Program-made: the position numbers and the translations under genes
Notes under the pieces: generated by a model
Database searches by the model: none
Seen by the model: the letters and a program-made list of their open reading frames with translations, nothing else
What the model was told of the DNA's origin: nothing
Shown here: positions 1 to 8,411 of the stretch, piece by piece
Numbering within the stretch: the first letter of the stretch is position 1
Layout of the letters: the number at the start of each line of letters is the position of its first letter
Origin: JAYZDP01 sp036337765
GTDB lineage: Bacteria; Acidobacteriota; Thermoanaerobaculia; Multivoradales; Multivoraceae
Assembly: GCA_036337765.1 (NCBI GenBank)
Contig: JAYZDP010000215.1
Coordinates: forward strand, 1-63,374
Direction of reading: 5' to 3'
Length of the DNA: 63,374 nt

Positions 1-208
1 GTCGGCGCAGACGGCTGCGGATCGCAGCGTGCCCCAGCTTCCGCGTCGCCGTAATCCCGAGTCGCGCACACGGCCCGTCATTCGGCGCCACAAAGAGGGT
101 CGCCATTTTCCCTGACACACGACGGCCCACCTCGTAGCAGCGCAGATAGTCTGGCCGCCGACGCAGCTTCTCCTCGGTGAGGAGGCGCTCCCCGCAAGAT
201 TCCGACAC
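1..208 (-). CDS. rnpA: Ribonuclease P protein component (partial, runs off the left edge)
   Basis: Protein subunit of RNase P, which binds the catalytic RNA and helps remove 5' leaders from pre-tRNAs. Translating the minus strand gives a basic protein with the RnpA signature RLGITATRKLGHAAIRSRLR, matching the family RNR-type RNA-binding motif, preceded by LRRRPDYLRCYEVGRR. The likely start is the GTG at 208-206, 12 bases after the rpmH stop; no strong ribosome binding site is visible, so translation may be coupled to rpmH. The C-terminal part lies outside the window. The rpmH-rnpA pair is a nearly universal bacterial arrangement, which supports the call. Confidence 0.9.
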   Translation of the reverse strand, partial: MSESCGERLLTEEKLRRRPDYLRCYEVGRRVSGKMATLFVAPNDGPCARLGITATRKLGHAAIRSRLRR

Positions 209-220
209 CAGAATCAGAGC

Positions 221-355
221 TCAGGCGGAAAGACGTTTCCGGCCCTTGCGACGACGACGCGCGAGAATGGCGCGCCCCTGCCGCGTCTTCATCCGCAAGC
301 GGAATCCGTGCTTCTTTTTGCGTCGGCGATTGTTCGGTTGGAAAGTTCGTTTCAC
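221..355 (-). CDS. rpmH: 50S ribosomal protein L34
   Basis: Very basic 44-residue protein of the large ribosomal subunit. It begins KRTFQPNNRRRKKKHGFRLR after the initiator and ends RRRRKGRKRLSA, which is diagnostic for L34. The start is GTG at 355-353, with an AAGGTGG ribosome binding site about 6 bases upstream; a longer reading frame reaching position 409 would run into the tRNA and is rejected. Only 26 bases separate it from the upstream tRNA-Ser, so it is probably co-transcribed with that tRNA and with rnpA. Confidence 0.96.
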   Translation of the reverse strand: MKRTFQPNNRRRKKKHGFRLRMKTRQGRAILARRRRKGRKRLSA

Positions 356-378
356 GGCACCACCTTCATCGATGGCAG

Positions 379-471
<93 letters not shown>

Positions 472-571
472 GGTTCGTTCAAGAGTCTTCTCCCACGGGC
501 GAATCGCCCTTTTCTACGGAGATTCCTCGACTTCTATTCTCATTTTGACTCGGCGAGCCGCGGACGGCTCG

Positions 572-661
<90 letters not shown>

Positions 662-685
662 TGATTTTTCAAGCCTCGCTGCCGG

Positions 686-1141
686 TCAATCCGGCCGCAG
701 CGCGGCAAAAAACTCCTTCAACAACTGGGTACTTTCATCTTGCAACGGCCCGCTCGTCACCTGGAGCCGATGATTCAGCCTTTCATCCTCGACCAGATTG
801 CCCAGCGAGCCGCAAAAGCCCGCTTTTGGATCATCCGCTGCGTAGACCAACCGCTCGACGCGGCTCTGGACCATCGCTCCCGCGCACATGGCACAAGGCT
901 CAAGGGTCACAAAGATCGTGCAGTGTGTAAGTCGCCAACTCCCCAGCCTGTTTGCCGCCTGGCGCAGTGCCAGGATCTCGGCGTGGCCGAGCGGGTCGCT
1001 ATCGATCTCCTTCCGATTGTGGGCGCGAGCTAGAACTTCGGATGCGCCCCGTACAACAATGGCTCCCACCGGTACCTCGCCGAGATCACTTGCGAGACGA
1101 GCCTGAAGGATCGCCTCCCCCATCCACTGTTCGTCGCTCAT
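686..1141 (-). CDS. tadA: tRNA-specific adenosine deaminase TadA
   Basis: Deaminates adenosine-34 to inosine in the wobble position of tRNA-Arg(ACG). The 151-residue protein has the zinc-dependent cytidine/deoxycytidylate deaminase fold: catalytic HAE at residues 53-55 (His Zn ligand, Glu proton shuttle) and PCAMC at 82-86 supplying the two Cys Zn ligands. Length is normal for the family. It heads a minus-strand run tadA, tRNA-Ser, tRNA-Ser, rpmH, rnpA, so nearly everything in this run serves translation. The 1142-1303 region upstream contains no other gene. Confidence 0.95.
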   Translation of the reverse strand: MSDEQWMGEAILQARLASDLGEVPVGAIVVRGASEVLARAHNRKEIDSDPLGHAEILALRQAANRLGSWRLTHCTIFVTLEPCAMCAGAMVQSRVERLVYAADDPKAGFCGSLGNLVEDERLNHRLQVTSGPLQDESTQLLKEFFAALRPD

Positions 1142-1303
1142 TTCCAGCAGCGCCTAACGTGCGGCGCCCAACGAGGTACGCAAGCGCGAACGCCGTATGT
1201 TAGCCCAACTCCGCTCTCGTTGAAAGCCGCTTTCTCGACCTCTGGCGGAACAACTCTCAGCACAGCGCGGCCGACGCCGTCACACCCTTCTTCCGTGGTC
1301 TCC

Positions 1304-1332
1304 TTTACAACCCCCAACCCCCGGCGTACCAT
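1304..1332 (+). promoter_or_regulatory. Sigma-70-type promoter for the SRP RNA
   Basis: TTTACA (1304-1309) and TACCAT (1327-1332) are separated by exactly 17 bases. Initiation about 7 bases downstream would fall at 1339-1341, exactly where the long SRP RNA stem begins. It may also drive dnaX, whose ATG lies only 15 bases past the RNA. Confidence 0.6.
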
Positions 1333-1339
1333 CTCTCGG

Positions 1340-1470
1340 TGAGCCTCCCGCGAAGGGTTCGGGCCCTGTGCGTCGAGGGTCTCCGAACCTCGTCAGGCCC
1401 GGAAGGGAGCAGCGATAAGGTGTTCTTCTCGAGCGCCGCAGTGATCGCCGGAGCCCTTCGCGGGAGGCTT
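1340..1470 (+). ncRNA. ffs: Signal recognition particle RNA (bacterial small type)
   Basis: RNA scaffold of the signal recognition particle, which with Ffh targets nascent membrane proteins. The domain IV core GTCAGGCCCGGAAGGGAGCA is visible at 1392-1411, with the GGAA apical loop and the asymmetric AGCAG side, and the two ends form a perfect 15-bp stem (1343-1357 with 1454-1468). The total of about 130 nt is close to the 4.5S-like length. A position immediately upstream of dnaX-ybaB-recR is the same as in Bacillus (scr-dnaX). Confidence 0.93.
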
Positions 1471-1484
1471 TCCACTTTCCGTCG

Positions 1485-3131
1485 ATGACGTACCAAGCCC
1501 TCGCCCGCAAGTCGCGGCCACAGGACTTCTCATCGATCATTGGCCAAGAGGCGGTCGTCACCGCTCTGAAGAACGCGATCTCGGAAGATCGAATCGCTCA
1601 GGCGTATCTGTTCTCGGGCATTCGCGGCGTCGGCAAGACGACCGCCGCGCGTGTGTTCGCCAAGGCGCTGAACTGCGAGAACCGGGAGACTTCCGGCGGC
1701 GATCCCTGCAACGCGTGTGGCACCTGTACCGAGATCACTCGCGGGGCGGACCTCGACGTACTCGAGATCGACGCCGCGACCTATTCGAAGGTCGAGCAGG
1801 TGCGCGAGCTCGCCGAGAGCCTGCGCTACGGGCCGGCCCGCGACCCTTACAAAGTGGTGGTCATCGACGAGATCCATCGCCTGTCGCGCCAAGCCTTCGA
1901 TGCGCTGTTGAAAATCGTCGAGGAGCCCCCGGCTCACCTCGTGTTCGTGTTCGCAACCACGGAGATCGAGGTCGTGCCGGCGACCATCCTTTCGCGATGT
2001 CAGGAGTTCCACTTCCGCCGGGTTCCGGCGGCCGAGGTCGCGCGGCTGCTTCAGACGTTGTGCGAGTCGGAACAGCTCGAGGCCTCCGAGCGCGCCCTGC
2101 GCCTGATCGCCCGTGCCGGCGAGGGCAGTGTTCGCGACTCGGTGGCACTGCTCGACCAGCTCGGCACTTTCGGCTCGGGCAAGGTGGCCGAAGAGGATGC
2201 GGTGCGTCTCCTCGGCGGTCTCGATCTACGCCTGTACCTCGACCTGCTCCGCTCGATCCTGGCAGGTGAATCGGCCGCGGTATCCAACCACTTGCGCTCG
2301 ATCGAAAGCCTCGGGTGGGACCCACGCCGGACACACGGGCAGTTTCTCTCCTACTGCCGTAGCGCGCTTCACGCCGCCGTCGGTGCCGACCCCGACCAGC
2401 TCGACCTGCCGACCGAGGACGCCGCGGCGCTGGTCGAGCTCGCCACGGCCACTGGCTACGAGAACGTGCTGCGGCTCCTGAACCAGCTGCTGAAGAGCGA
2501 AGAGCTCGTGCGGCGCAGCGACACGCCGGCCCTGGCAGTCGAGGTGGCCTGGCTGCGGGCTGCAGAGCTGCCCAAGCTGATCGCCATCGAGGACCTCCTC
2601 GGGGGAGGTGGCGGCACGCCAGCCGGCCGCGACGGCGGCGATGCGCCGACCGCCAAGGCTTCGCCGGCTCGCCCCAAAGCGGCGCCGCCCGTGGCTACAA
2701 CGGCGCCAGCCGCGCCGGCTGCCCTCGACGAGCCACCACCTGAAGGTCCCAGGCTGTCCAGTGACCCACGCCAGGCCTTTCTCGAGCTGGTCAGTCAGCG
2801 CAAACAGCCCCTTGCCGCGCGCCTGCGGCAGTGCCAGAAACTGGCCTTTCGCGACGGCCAGCTGACCGTGATCCTGCCGCCCGGTGACCCACTGCTGCAA
2901 GAAGCGCTCGAGCGGGCGGCCAACCGGGAGATCCTCGACGACGCGGTCCGCAAGGCCTGGGGCGAGAACGCGTCATGGAAGCTCGAGATCGGGGAGGCTC
3001 CCGCCCAGGACGCCGCAGACGTCGACGCCGCCGCGAGCTCGGTGCCCGAGCACCCGGTCGTGCAGTCGGCCCTGGATCTCTTCGCGGGCACCATCGAGAC
3101 GATCGAAGAAACGCCGACGGCAAAAGAGTGA
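1485..3131 (+). CDS. dnaX: DNA polymerase III subunits gamma/tau (clamp loader ATPase)
   Basis: ATPase of the clamp loader that places the beta clamp on primed DNA. The 548-residue protein has an AAA+ module with Walker A GIRGVGKTT (45-53), zinc ligands Cys64, Cys75, Cys78 and Cys81, Walker B DEIH (128-131) and the SRC sensor/arginine-finger motif (170-172). After about residue 370 an Ala/Pro-rich linker leads to a C-terminal domain of tau type. I see no obvious A-rich slippery heptamer for a programmed gamma-producing frameshift. It is the first gene of a plus-strand operon with ybaB and recR, directly behind the SRP RNA. Confidence 0.96.
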   Translation: MTYQALARKSRPQDFSSIIGQEAVVTALKNAISEDRIAQAYLFSGIRGVGKTTAARVFAKALNCENRETSGGDPCNACGTCTEITRGADLDVLEIDAATYSKVEQVRELAESLRYGPARDPYKVVVIDEIHRLSRQAFDALLKIVEEPPAHLVFVFATTEIEVVPATILSRCQEFHFRRVPAAEVARLLQTLCESEQLEASERALRLIARAGEGSVRDSVALLDQLGTFGSGKVAEEDAVRLLGGLDLRLYLDLLRSILAGESAAVSNHLRSIESLGWDPRRTHGQFLSYCRSALHAAVGADPDQLDLPTEDAAALVELATATGYENVLRLLNQLLKSEELVRRSDTPALAVEVAWLRAAELPKLIAIEDLLGGGGGTPAGRDGGDAPTAKASPARPKAAPPVATTAPAAPAALDEPPPEGPRLSSDPRQAFLELVSQRKQPLAARLRQCQKLAFRDGQLTVILPPGDPLLQEALERAANREILDDAVRKAWGENASWKLEIGEAPAQDAADVDAAASSVPEHPVVQSALDLFAGTIETIEETPTAKE

Positions 3132-3151
3132 CCGAGGATGGAGCAGCACCC

Positions 3152-3448
3152 ATGAACATCCAGAAACTCATGAAGCAGGCGCAGCAGATGCAGTCGCGCC
3201 TCCAGGGCGAGCTCGAGACCCTCGAGGTCGAGGCCTCGGTCGGCGGCGGCATGGTCGCCGTCACCATGAGCGGGCACAAGCTCCTGAAGTCGGTGAGAAT
3301 CGAGAAGGACGTCCTCGACCCCGAGGATCCCGACATGCTTCAAGACCTGATCGTCGCGGCCGTCAACGAGGCGTCGCGCAAGGTCGACGACGAAATGCAG
3401 TCGAAGCTCGGCGGACTCGCCGGTGGCCTCCCCGGCATGCTCGGCTAG
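3152..3448 (+). CDS. YbaB/EbfC family nucleoid-associated protein
   Basis: Small (98 residues) DNA-binding protein, usually dimeric, encoded between dnaX and recR in most bacteria. Seen: N-terminal helix MNIQKLMKQAQQMQSRLQ, the central VEASVGGGMVAVTMSG strand region and a Gly/Leu-rich C-terminus (GGLAGGLPGML), all typical of the family. ATG at 3152 has GGAG about 8 bases upstream. Its stop codon overlaps the GTG of recR by one base, indicating translational coupling. Confidence 0.93.
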   Translation: MNIQKLMKQAQQMQSRLQGELETLEVEASVGGGMVAVTMSGHKLLKSVRIEKDVLDPEDPDMLQDLIVAAVNEASRKVDDEMQSKLGGLAGGLPGMLG

Positions 3449-4035
3449 TGTCCAAGGACCCCCTTGCCCGCCTCGTCGGGGAGTTTTCCCGGTTGCCGGG
3501 AATCGGCCCGAAGACCGCGACGCGGCTCGCGCACCATCTGCTACGCGTACCCCCGCGCGACGCTAAGAGCCTCGCCGAGGCGATCGTCGAGATCAAGGAG
3601 CTGCTCACCCACTGCACGACCTGCAACAACATTACCGCCGTCGATCCGTGCGACATCTGTACCGATCCCGAGCGCGACCAGAGCCGTATCTGCGTGGTCG
3701 AGGAGCCTTTCAACATCCAGCCGATCGAGCGCACCGGTGAGTTCAAGGGGCTTTACCATGCCCTGATGGGAGCTCTCTCGCCGCAGCGAGGCATCGGCCC
3801 CGATCAGCTGGCGATCGACAGCTTGATGCAGCGTCTCGAAGACGTCGAAGAGGTGATCGTCGCCACCAACCCCAACGTCGAGGGCGAGGCCACGGCGCTG
3901 TTTCTGGCGCGCGTGCTCCAACCGCGAGGCATCCAGGTCTCGCGACTCGCCTTCGGGCTGCCGGTCGGTGGCGACATCGAGTACATCGACGAGGTGACCC
4001 TCGCTCGCTCACTCTCGGGGCGACGCGATCTCTGA
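3448..4035 (+). CDS. recR: Recombination mediator protein RecR
   Basis: Works with RecF and RecO to load RecA on gapped DNA. The 195-residue protein shows the N-terminal helix-hairpin-helix (RLPGIGPKTATRLA, about 15-28), a C4 zinc finger (Cys56, Cys59, Cys68, Cys71) and a Toprim domain (VVEEP, then TGEFKGLYHALMGALSPQRG). The start is GTG at 3448, sharing one base with the ybaB stop. Its partner recF is at 11373, so both genes are within the origin region. Confidence 0.96.
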   Translation: MSKDPLARLVGEFSRLPGIGPKTATRLAHHLLRVPPRDAKSLAEAIVEIKELLTHCTTCNNITAVDPCDICTDPERDQSRICVVEEPFNIQPIERTGEFKGLYHALMGALSPQRGIGPDQLAIDSLMQRLEDVEEVIVATNPNVEGEATALFLARVLQPRGIQVSRLAFGLPVGGDIEYIDEVTLARSLSGRRDL

Positions 4036-5344
4036 GCGCGCGCCCGGGGCTCTCGGTGCTGGAGACCTTCCTCCCGAGATCACGGTCCCACCGCCGGGCC
4101 CACGATCGCGAGAGCTGTGCGGCCGGCTGGCGCGCAGCGAGCCGCCTCGGGTCAACACCCTCTTCGAGGGTCGACCCAGCGTCGTCTGGAAAGCGGCACG
4201 CGGCAGCAACGTCGTCGACGTCGACGGCAACCGCTATGTCGATCTGACCTCCGGTTTCGGCGCCGCGGCCGTGGGTCACGCCGACCCCACGGTCGTCGAC
4301 GCCATCCACCGCCAGAGCGTCGAGCTGGTTCATGGCCTCGCCGACGTCGCCGCCCACCCGGCGCGCGTTGAGCTCGCCGACCGACTGTGCGCGCTGGCGC
4401 CGCTGCCCAACGCCAGGGTCCATTTCGCCGTTTCGGGCTCCGACGCGGTCGAGATCGCGTTGAAGACCGCACAGCTCGCCACCGGACGCACCGGCATCCT
4501 GTGCTTGGAAGACGCCTACCACGGTGTCTCGATCGGAGCCCTGGCCGTCTCGTCGCGCGACACCTTCCGCCGGCCTTTCGCCAACGTCTTGCGATCGAAC
4601 GTCCATCGCGTGGCGCGCGGTGCACCGCTCGATGTTGTCGATGACCTGCTGCGCGCTCACGGCAGCGAACTAGGCTGCGTCGTCTTCGAGCCGATCGCAG
4701 GGCGCGAAGGTGTACACCTCGCGCCGGCCGGCTGGCTCGCGGAGCTTGTGCAACGGAGCCGCGAAGCCGGTGCTCTCGTCGTCGCCGACGAGATCTTCAC
4801 CGGCTTCGGACGTACCGGCCCAGCCTTCGCGGTCGAACTCGAGGGCGTCACCCCCGATCTGGTATGTGTCGGCAAGGCGCTGGGAGGGGGTCTCCCGATC
4901 GGTGCCGTCCTCGGCAGCAGCGACGTGATGGCCGCCTGGGACGGGCCTGGCGAGGCACTTCACACGGGCACTTTCCTCGCCCAGCCTTTGGCCTGCGCCG
5001 CGGCCCTCGCCGTCCTCGACCGGCTCGGCGACGGCCTCTTGGACCGGGTCGGTACCCTCGGCACCCGAGTGGCAGCGCGCCTGGCCGCCCTCGAGAGCGA
5101 GGAAGGGATCGTCGAGTGCCGCGGCAGGGGCCTGCTCTGGGGTATCGAGCTCGCCTCGGCGGCGATCACGGCGCGCACGATCGAGCTCACCTTGGCCGAT
5201 GGCCTCCTGCTCCTGGCGTCCGGACCGGCGGGTCGCGTGCTGGAGCTCGTACCACCGTACGTCATCACCGACGCGCAGCTAGACCTGAGCCTCGATATCC
5301 TCGCCAGGTCGATCGACCGCGCCGTCGCGGAGACCACCGCATGA
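4028..5344 (+). CDS. Class III PLP-dependent aminotransferase (start codon unusual)
   Basis: Fold-type I aminotransferase of the omega-amino-acid/GABA type; substrate not determinable. Seen: DEIFTGFGRTG, whose Asp contacts the PLP pyridine nitrogen, and the Schiff-base lysine in CVGKALGGGLPIGAV. Conserved N-terminal sequence (EPPRVNTLFEG, WKAARGSNVVDVDGNRYVDL) is encoded from about 4031 onward, but the frame contains no ATG, GTG or TTG between an upstream stop (3995-3997) and a GTG at 4271. Starting at 4271 would delete about 80 conserved residues. The best-placed candidate is ATC at 4028, overlapping the recR end; CTG at 4115 is another. I annotate from 4028; the coding region is certain, the start is not. 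Its stop overlaps the next ATG (ATGA). Confidence 0.8.
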   Translation: MSERAPGALGAGDLPPEITVPPPGPRSRELCGRLARSEPPRVNTLFEGRPSVVWKAARGSNVVDVDGNRYVDLTSGFGAAAVGHADPTVVDAIHRQSVELVHGLADVAAHPARVELADRLCALAPLPNARVHFAVSGSDAVEIALKTAQLATGRTGILCLEDAYHGVSIGALAVSSRDTFRRPFANVLRSNVHRVARGAPLDVVDDLLRAHGSELGCVVFEPIAGREGVHLAPAGWLAELVQRSREAGALVVADEIFTGFGRTGPAFAVELEGVTPDLVCVGKALGGGLPIGAVLGSSDVMAAWDGPGEALHTGTFLAQPLACAAALAVLDRLGDGLLDRVGTLGTRVAARLAALESEEGIVECRGRGLLWGIELASAAITARTIELTLADGLLLLASGPAGRVLELVPPYVITDAQLDLSLDILARSIDRAVAETTA

Positions 5345-6528
5345 GCCCGACAGACCCCACATCACCGATGCGCAATTCGACGCCGGTTCCGATGCTCGAC
5401 CTGGTTCGGGCACACGCGCCGCTGCACGACGAGCTCGAGAAGGCCTTCCGCCGCGTGCTCGCCAGCGGCCACTTCGTTTTGGGCCAGGAGGTAGAGGCCT
5501 TCGAGACCGAGGCCGCCGAGTTTCTCGGCTGCCGCCATGCAATCGGAATGTCATCGGGCACCGACGCCGTCCTTGCGCCGCTCATGGCGCTCGATCTCGA
5601 GCCTGGCGACGAGGTGGTGTGCCCAAGCTTCACCTTCTTCGCCAGCGGCGGATGCGTATCGAGGGCCGGCGGCGTGCCGGCCTTTGCCGACGTCTCAGCT
5701 CGCACCTTCAACTCGAGCGCCAGCGACCTCGAAGCAGCGATCGGCGAGCGGACGCGCGCCATTCTCGTCGTCCACCTCTTCGGCCGATGCGCCGCGATCG
5801 AAGAGATCCTCGAGATGGCAGCCGGGCACGGCCTGCCGGTCATCGAGGACACCGCACAGGCGTTCGGAGCCTCGGCCGGTGAGCGTCGCGCCGGCACCCT
5901 AGGCATCTTCGGCTGCTACTCGTTTTTCCCGACCAAGAACCTAGGTGGCTTCGGCGACGGCGGCCTGGTCTCGACCGACGACGACGAGCTGGCGGCCAGG
6001 ATCTGCTCGCTACGCATGCACGGCGAGAGCGACACCTACCTCCACCGCGAGATCGGCGGCAACTTCCGCCTCGACGCTCTGCAGGCGGCATTGTTGCGAG
6101 TAAAGCTGCCGCACGTCGACCGGCTGAACCAGGAGCGCTTCGAGATCGCCAACCGCTATTGCGAGCTCTTCCTGGAGACCGGCGCAGCGCGGTCAGCGGC
6201 GGAGTACGAAGCCAACGACACCCGCGTAGTGCTGCCGGATCTGGGTCCCGACGACGGCTCGCATGTCTGTCACCAGTTCGTCATCCGCGTTCCGGGCGGG
6301 CGGCGCGACGAGCTCCGCGCGCACCTCGCCGAGCGCGGCATCCAGGCCAACGTCTACTATCCCCTGCCGCTGCATCGGCAGGCGTGCTTCGCCGGTAGGC
6401 AGGCGCACGATCGTCGCCTGCCGGTGAGTGAGCTGCTGGCACTCGAAGTTCTGGCGCTCCCCATGCATCCCTTTCTGAGCCTCGACGAACAGCAGCGCGT
6501 GGTCGACGAGACTCGCTCTTTCTTCTGA
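5341..6528 (+). CDS. DegT/DnrJ/EryC1/StrS family aminotransferase
   Basis: PLP-dependent sugar aminotransferase family that usually makes aminodeoxy sugars for surface glycans or glycosylated metabolites. The 395-residue protein contains GTDAVLAPLMALDLEPGDEV, the PLP-contacting EDTAQAFGAS segment and the internal-aldimine lysine in FFPTKNLGGFGDGG. The ATG overlaps the stop of the upstream aminotransferase, so the two are translationally coupled. No other sugar-biosynthesis gene lies beside it, so the product sugar cannot be named. Confidence 0.9.
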   Translation: MSPTDPTSPMRNSTPVPMLDLVRAHAPLHDELEKAFRRVLASGHFVLGQEVEAFETEAAEFLGCRHAIGMSSGTDAVLAPLMALDLEPGDEVVCPSFTFFASGGCVSRAGGVPAFADVSARTFNSSASDLEAAIGERTRAILVVHLFGRCAAIEEILEMAAGHGLPVIEDTAQAFGASAGERRAGTLGIFGCYSFFPTKNLGGFGDGGLVSTDDDELAARICSLRMHGESDTYLHREIGGNFRLDALQAALLRVKLPHVDRLNQERFEIANRYCELFLETGAARSAAEYEANDTRVVLPDLGPDDGSHVCHQFVIRVPGGRRDELRAHLAERGIQANVYYPLPLHRQACFAGRQAHDRRLPVSELLALEVLALPMHPFLSLDEQQRVVDETRSFF

Positions 6529-6538
6529 GACGCGGCGC

Positions 6539-7210
6539 ATGCCCACGTTCGAGATCCTCCTGATCGTCGTTCTGGCGATCGTCGCCGGAGTCGGCGCCCT
6601 GGGTCTTTACGTGGCGCTGCGGGGCGAGACACCGAGCGCGGCTCTCGAAGCCCTGGGCCGAGGCGAGTACCGCGAGGCACTGTCGGTGGTGGGCGACGAC
6701 ACGCGCGATGACGCAATGCTCGCAGCGGCGACAGCCGCTCGTCACTGCCTCGAGTGGGAAGAGGCGCGCACTCGACTACGCCGTGTTCTCGAGGGCGATC
6801 CGCGTCACGGTGAGGCCATGATCGAGCTCGCGCTCGTCCACCTCTACCAGAACGAGATGGAACGGGCGGATCGCCTCTTCGTCGACGCCCTGGGCTGGCG
6901 ATCGGATCTGCTCGAGTCGATCACGCTGCACCGCGCAGTCACCGCGATTCTGGGTGGCGACCCACAGCGCGGACGCGAGCTCTTCGAAGAGGTCGAGGCC
7001 ACCCTCGAAACCAAGCTGCGGCTCGACGTAGGCGAGGGTGAGCCGGCGTTCGCCGAATGGTTCCTTCACAGCGCGGTTGTCTGGGATGCGCTCGGGCGCC
7101 GATCGCAAGCCGAATGGGCATGGCAAGCGGGGCGCGACGCGGCGCCACAGAGCCGGCTGGCTGAACACCTGACCACCGCATTCGGCATCGATCCGGTAGC
7201 AGGGAACTAG
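6539..7210 (+). CDS. Membrane-anchored TPR-like protein of unknown function
   Basis: The 223-residue protein has an N-terminal hydrophobic segment (about residues 5-27, IVVLAIVAGVGALGLYVAL), then helical repeats in tetratricopeptide style, for example ARTRLRRVLEGDPRHGEAMI followed by ALVHLYQNEMERADRLFVDA. This predicts a single-pass inner-membrane protein with a helical repeat domain, possibly a scaffold. No specific family recognised. It is the last gene of the plus-strand run that begins at dnaX, and its stop shares a CTAG with the stop of the convergent mutY. Confidence 0.75.
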   Translation: MPTFEILLIVVLAIVAGVGALGLYVALRGETPSAALEALGRGEYREALSVVGDDTRDDAMLAAATAARHCLEWEEARTRLRRVLEGDPRHGEAMIELALVHLYQNEMERADRLFVDALGWRSDLLESITLHRAVTAILGGDPQRGRELFEEVEATLETKLRLDVGEGEPAFAEWFLHSAVVWDALGRRSQAEWAWQAGRDAAPQSRLAEHLTTAFGIDPVAGN

Positions 7211-8277
7211 TGTAAGACGCTCTGGTCGGCCCTCCCCAATCGGTCGAGGACCTTGTGCACCATGGAGGGCGTCGGGACGTTCGCGATCTCACCCGGGGAG
7301 AACCACCCGGCCTCAGGTCCTTCGCTTACGGCGCTCGGCTCGTGCTCCAGCTGCGCGCGATGGATCCCGAGCACGATCCTGCGCGTGGTGATTGCGTGGC
7401 GCGCCTCACCGACGCGCTCGCCAAGGGTCCACCTGCCGCCGAAGGTTGTGCTCAATGCCGCTTCCCAATCCCGGCGCAATCGCCCGCGACGTACGACCCA
7501 AGGCAACTCCCACATGCCCGCGAGAAGCACTGCATCGTCGGGGTTGCGGTATAGAAGGAAGCGGCCGTCGTTTTCGACAATCGCCACCACGCGCCGCTCG
7601 AGCACCGTTGACGCCCGCTGCGCTCGGTGGGGGAATTGCTCGGCTACGCCCATAGCCAGCCCCTGACAATCGTCGCTGAGGGGACAAACCTCACAGTCGA
7701 GCGTCGCTGGGCGGCAGACGACCGCTCCCAACTCCATCAGTGCCTGATTGCTGTCTCCCGGACAGCACTCGTCGAGCATCGAACAAGCCCAAGTCCGCAC
7801 CTCGGCCTTCGCGGCACCACGGGCGGGATCTCCCGCCAAGGCGAGCATCCGGCTAGCCACGCGCTCGACGTTACCGTCGACCACGGCCACCGCCTCACCG
7901 AACGCGATCGAGGCGACCGCGGCGGCCGTATAGGGGCCAATCCCGGGAAGCTCGATGAGCTCACTGGCCCGCTCGGGGAATCGACCTCGGGCCACGATCT
8001 CGCGAGCGGCGGCGTGCAGCAGACGGGCCCTGCGGTAGTAGCCCAGGCCCGACCATCTCGCCAACACTTCGTCTTGTGTGGCACCGGCGAGGTGTTCGAT
8101 TGTAGGGAAGGTCTCGAGGAATCTCTCGAAGTACGGGATTACGGTTTCGACGCGCGTCTGCTGGAGCATGATCTCCGAAACCAGAACGACGTATGGAGCC
8201 TGGCCGCGGCGCCAGGGTAGGTCACGACGCCGGCGCCGATACCATTGCAAGAGCCTCTCAGACGAGTCTGGTTTCAT
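7207..8277 (-). CDS. mutY: A/G-specific adenine DNA glycosylase
   Basis: Removes adenine mispaired with 8-oxoguanine. The 356-residue protein carries the catalytic Glu35 in SEIMLQQTRVETV, the helix-hairpin-helix LPGIGPYTAAAV (110-121), Asp134 in VDGNVERV, the 4Fe-4S cluster cysteines Cys188, Cys195, Cys198 and Cys204 (spacing 6-2-5), and a C-terminal NUDIX-like 8-oxoG recognition domain from about 225. All key residues are present. It converges on the TPR gene, overlapping by four bases, and is divergent from dnaA. Confidence 0.96.
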   Translation of the reverse strand: MKPDSSERLLQWYRRRRRDLPWRRGQAPYVVLVSEIMLQQTRVETVIPYFERFLETFPTIEHLAGATQDEVLARWSGLGYYRRARLLHAAAREIVARGRFPERASELIELPGIGPYTAAAVASIAFGEAVAVVDGNVERVASRMLALAGDPARGAAKAEVRTWACSMLDECCPGDSNQALMELGAVVCRPATLDCEVCPLSDDCQGLAMGVAEQFPHRAQRASTVLERRVVAIVENDGRFLLYRNPDDAVLLAGMWELPWVVRRGRLRRDWEAALSTTFGGRWTLGERVGEARHAITTRRIVLGIHRAQLEHEPSAVSEGPEAGWFSPGEIANVPTPSMVHKVLDRLGRADQSVLH

Positions 8278-8367
8278 GTCTCACAGACGAACACGACGGC
8301 CGAGCATCGGGTGACAGCGAGTAACAAGTTTCTTTGATTGGCGAAACCTCTTTCCCTTCTTGACTTA

Positions 8368-8400
8368 GCCGAAACCGCCAGTGTTTCCGGGGTTTTTTTT
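8368..8400 (+). terminator. Hairpin followed by eight T (terminator or attenuator upstream of dnaA)
   Basis: GCCGAAAC (8368-8375) pairs with GTTTCCGG (8383-8390, one bulge) across a 7-base loop and is followed by TTTTTTTT at 8393-8400. This is an intrinsic terminator reading on the plus strand. No plus-strand gene ends here, so it probably blocks read-through into the dnaA promoter or attenuates a promoter further upstream (TTGACT at 8360-8365 is a possible -35). Confidence 0.45.
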
Positions 8401-8411
8401 GTTTTCGAGCG

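Noticed and set aside
1485..3131. Programmed frameshift in dnaX making a separate gamma subunit
   Set aside because: No A-rich slippery heptamer followed by a stem was recognised in the linker region.
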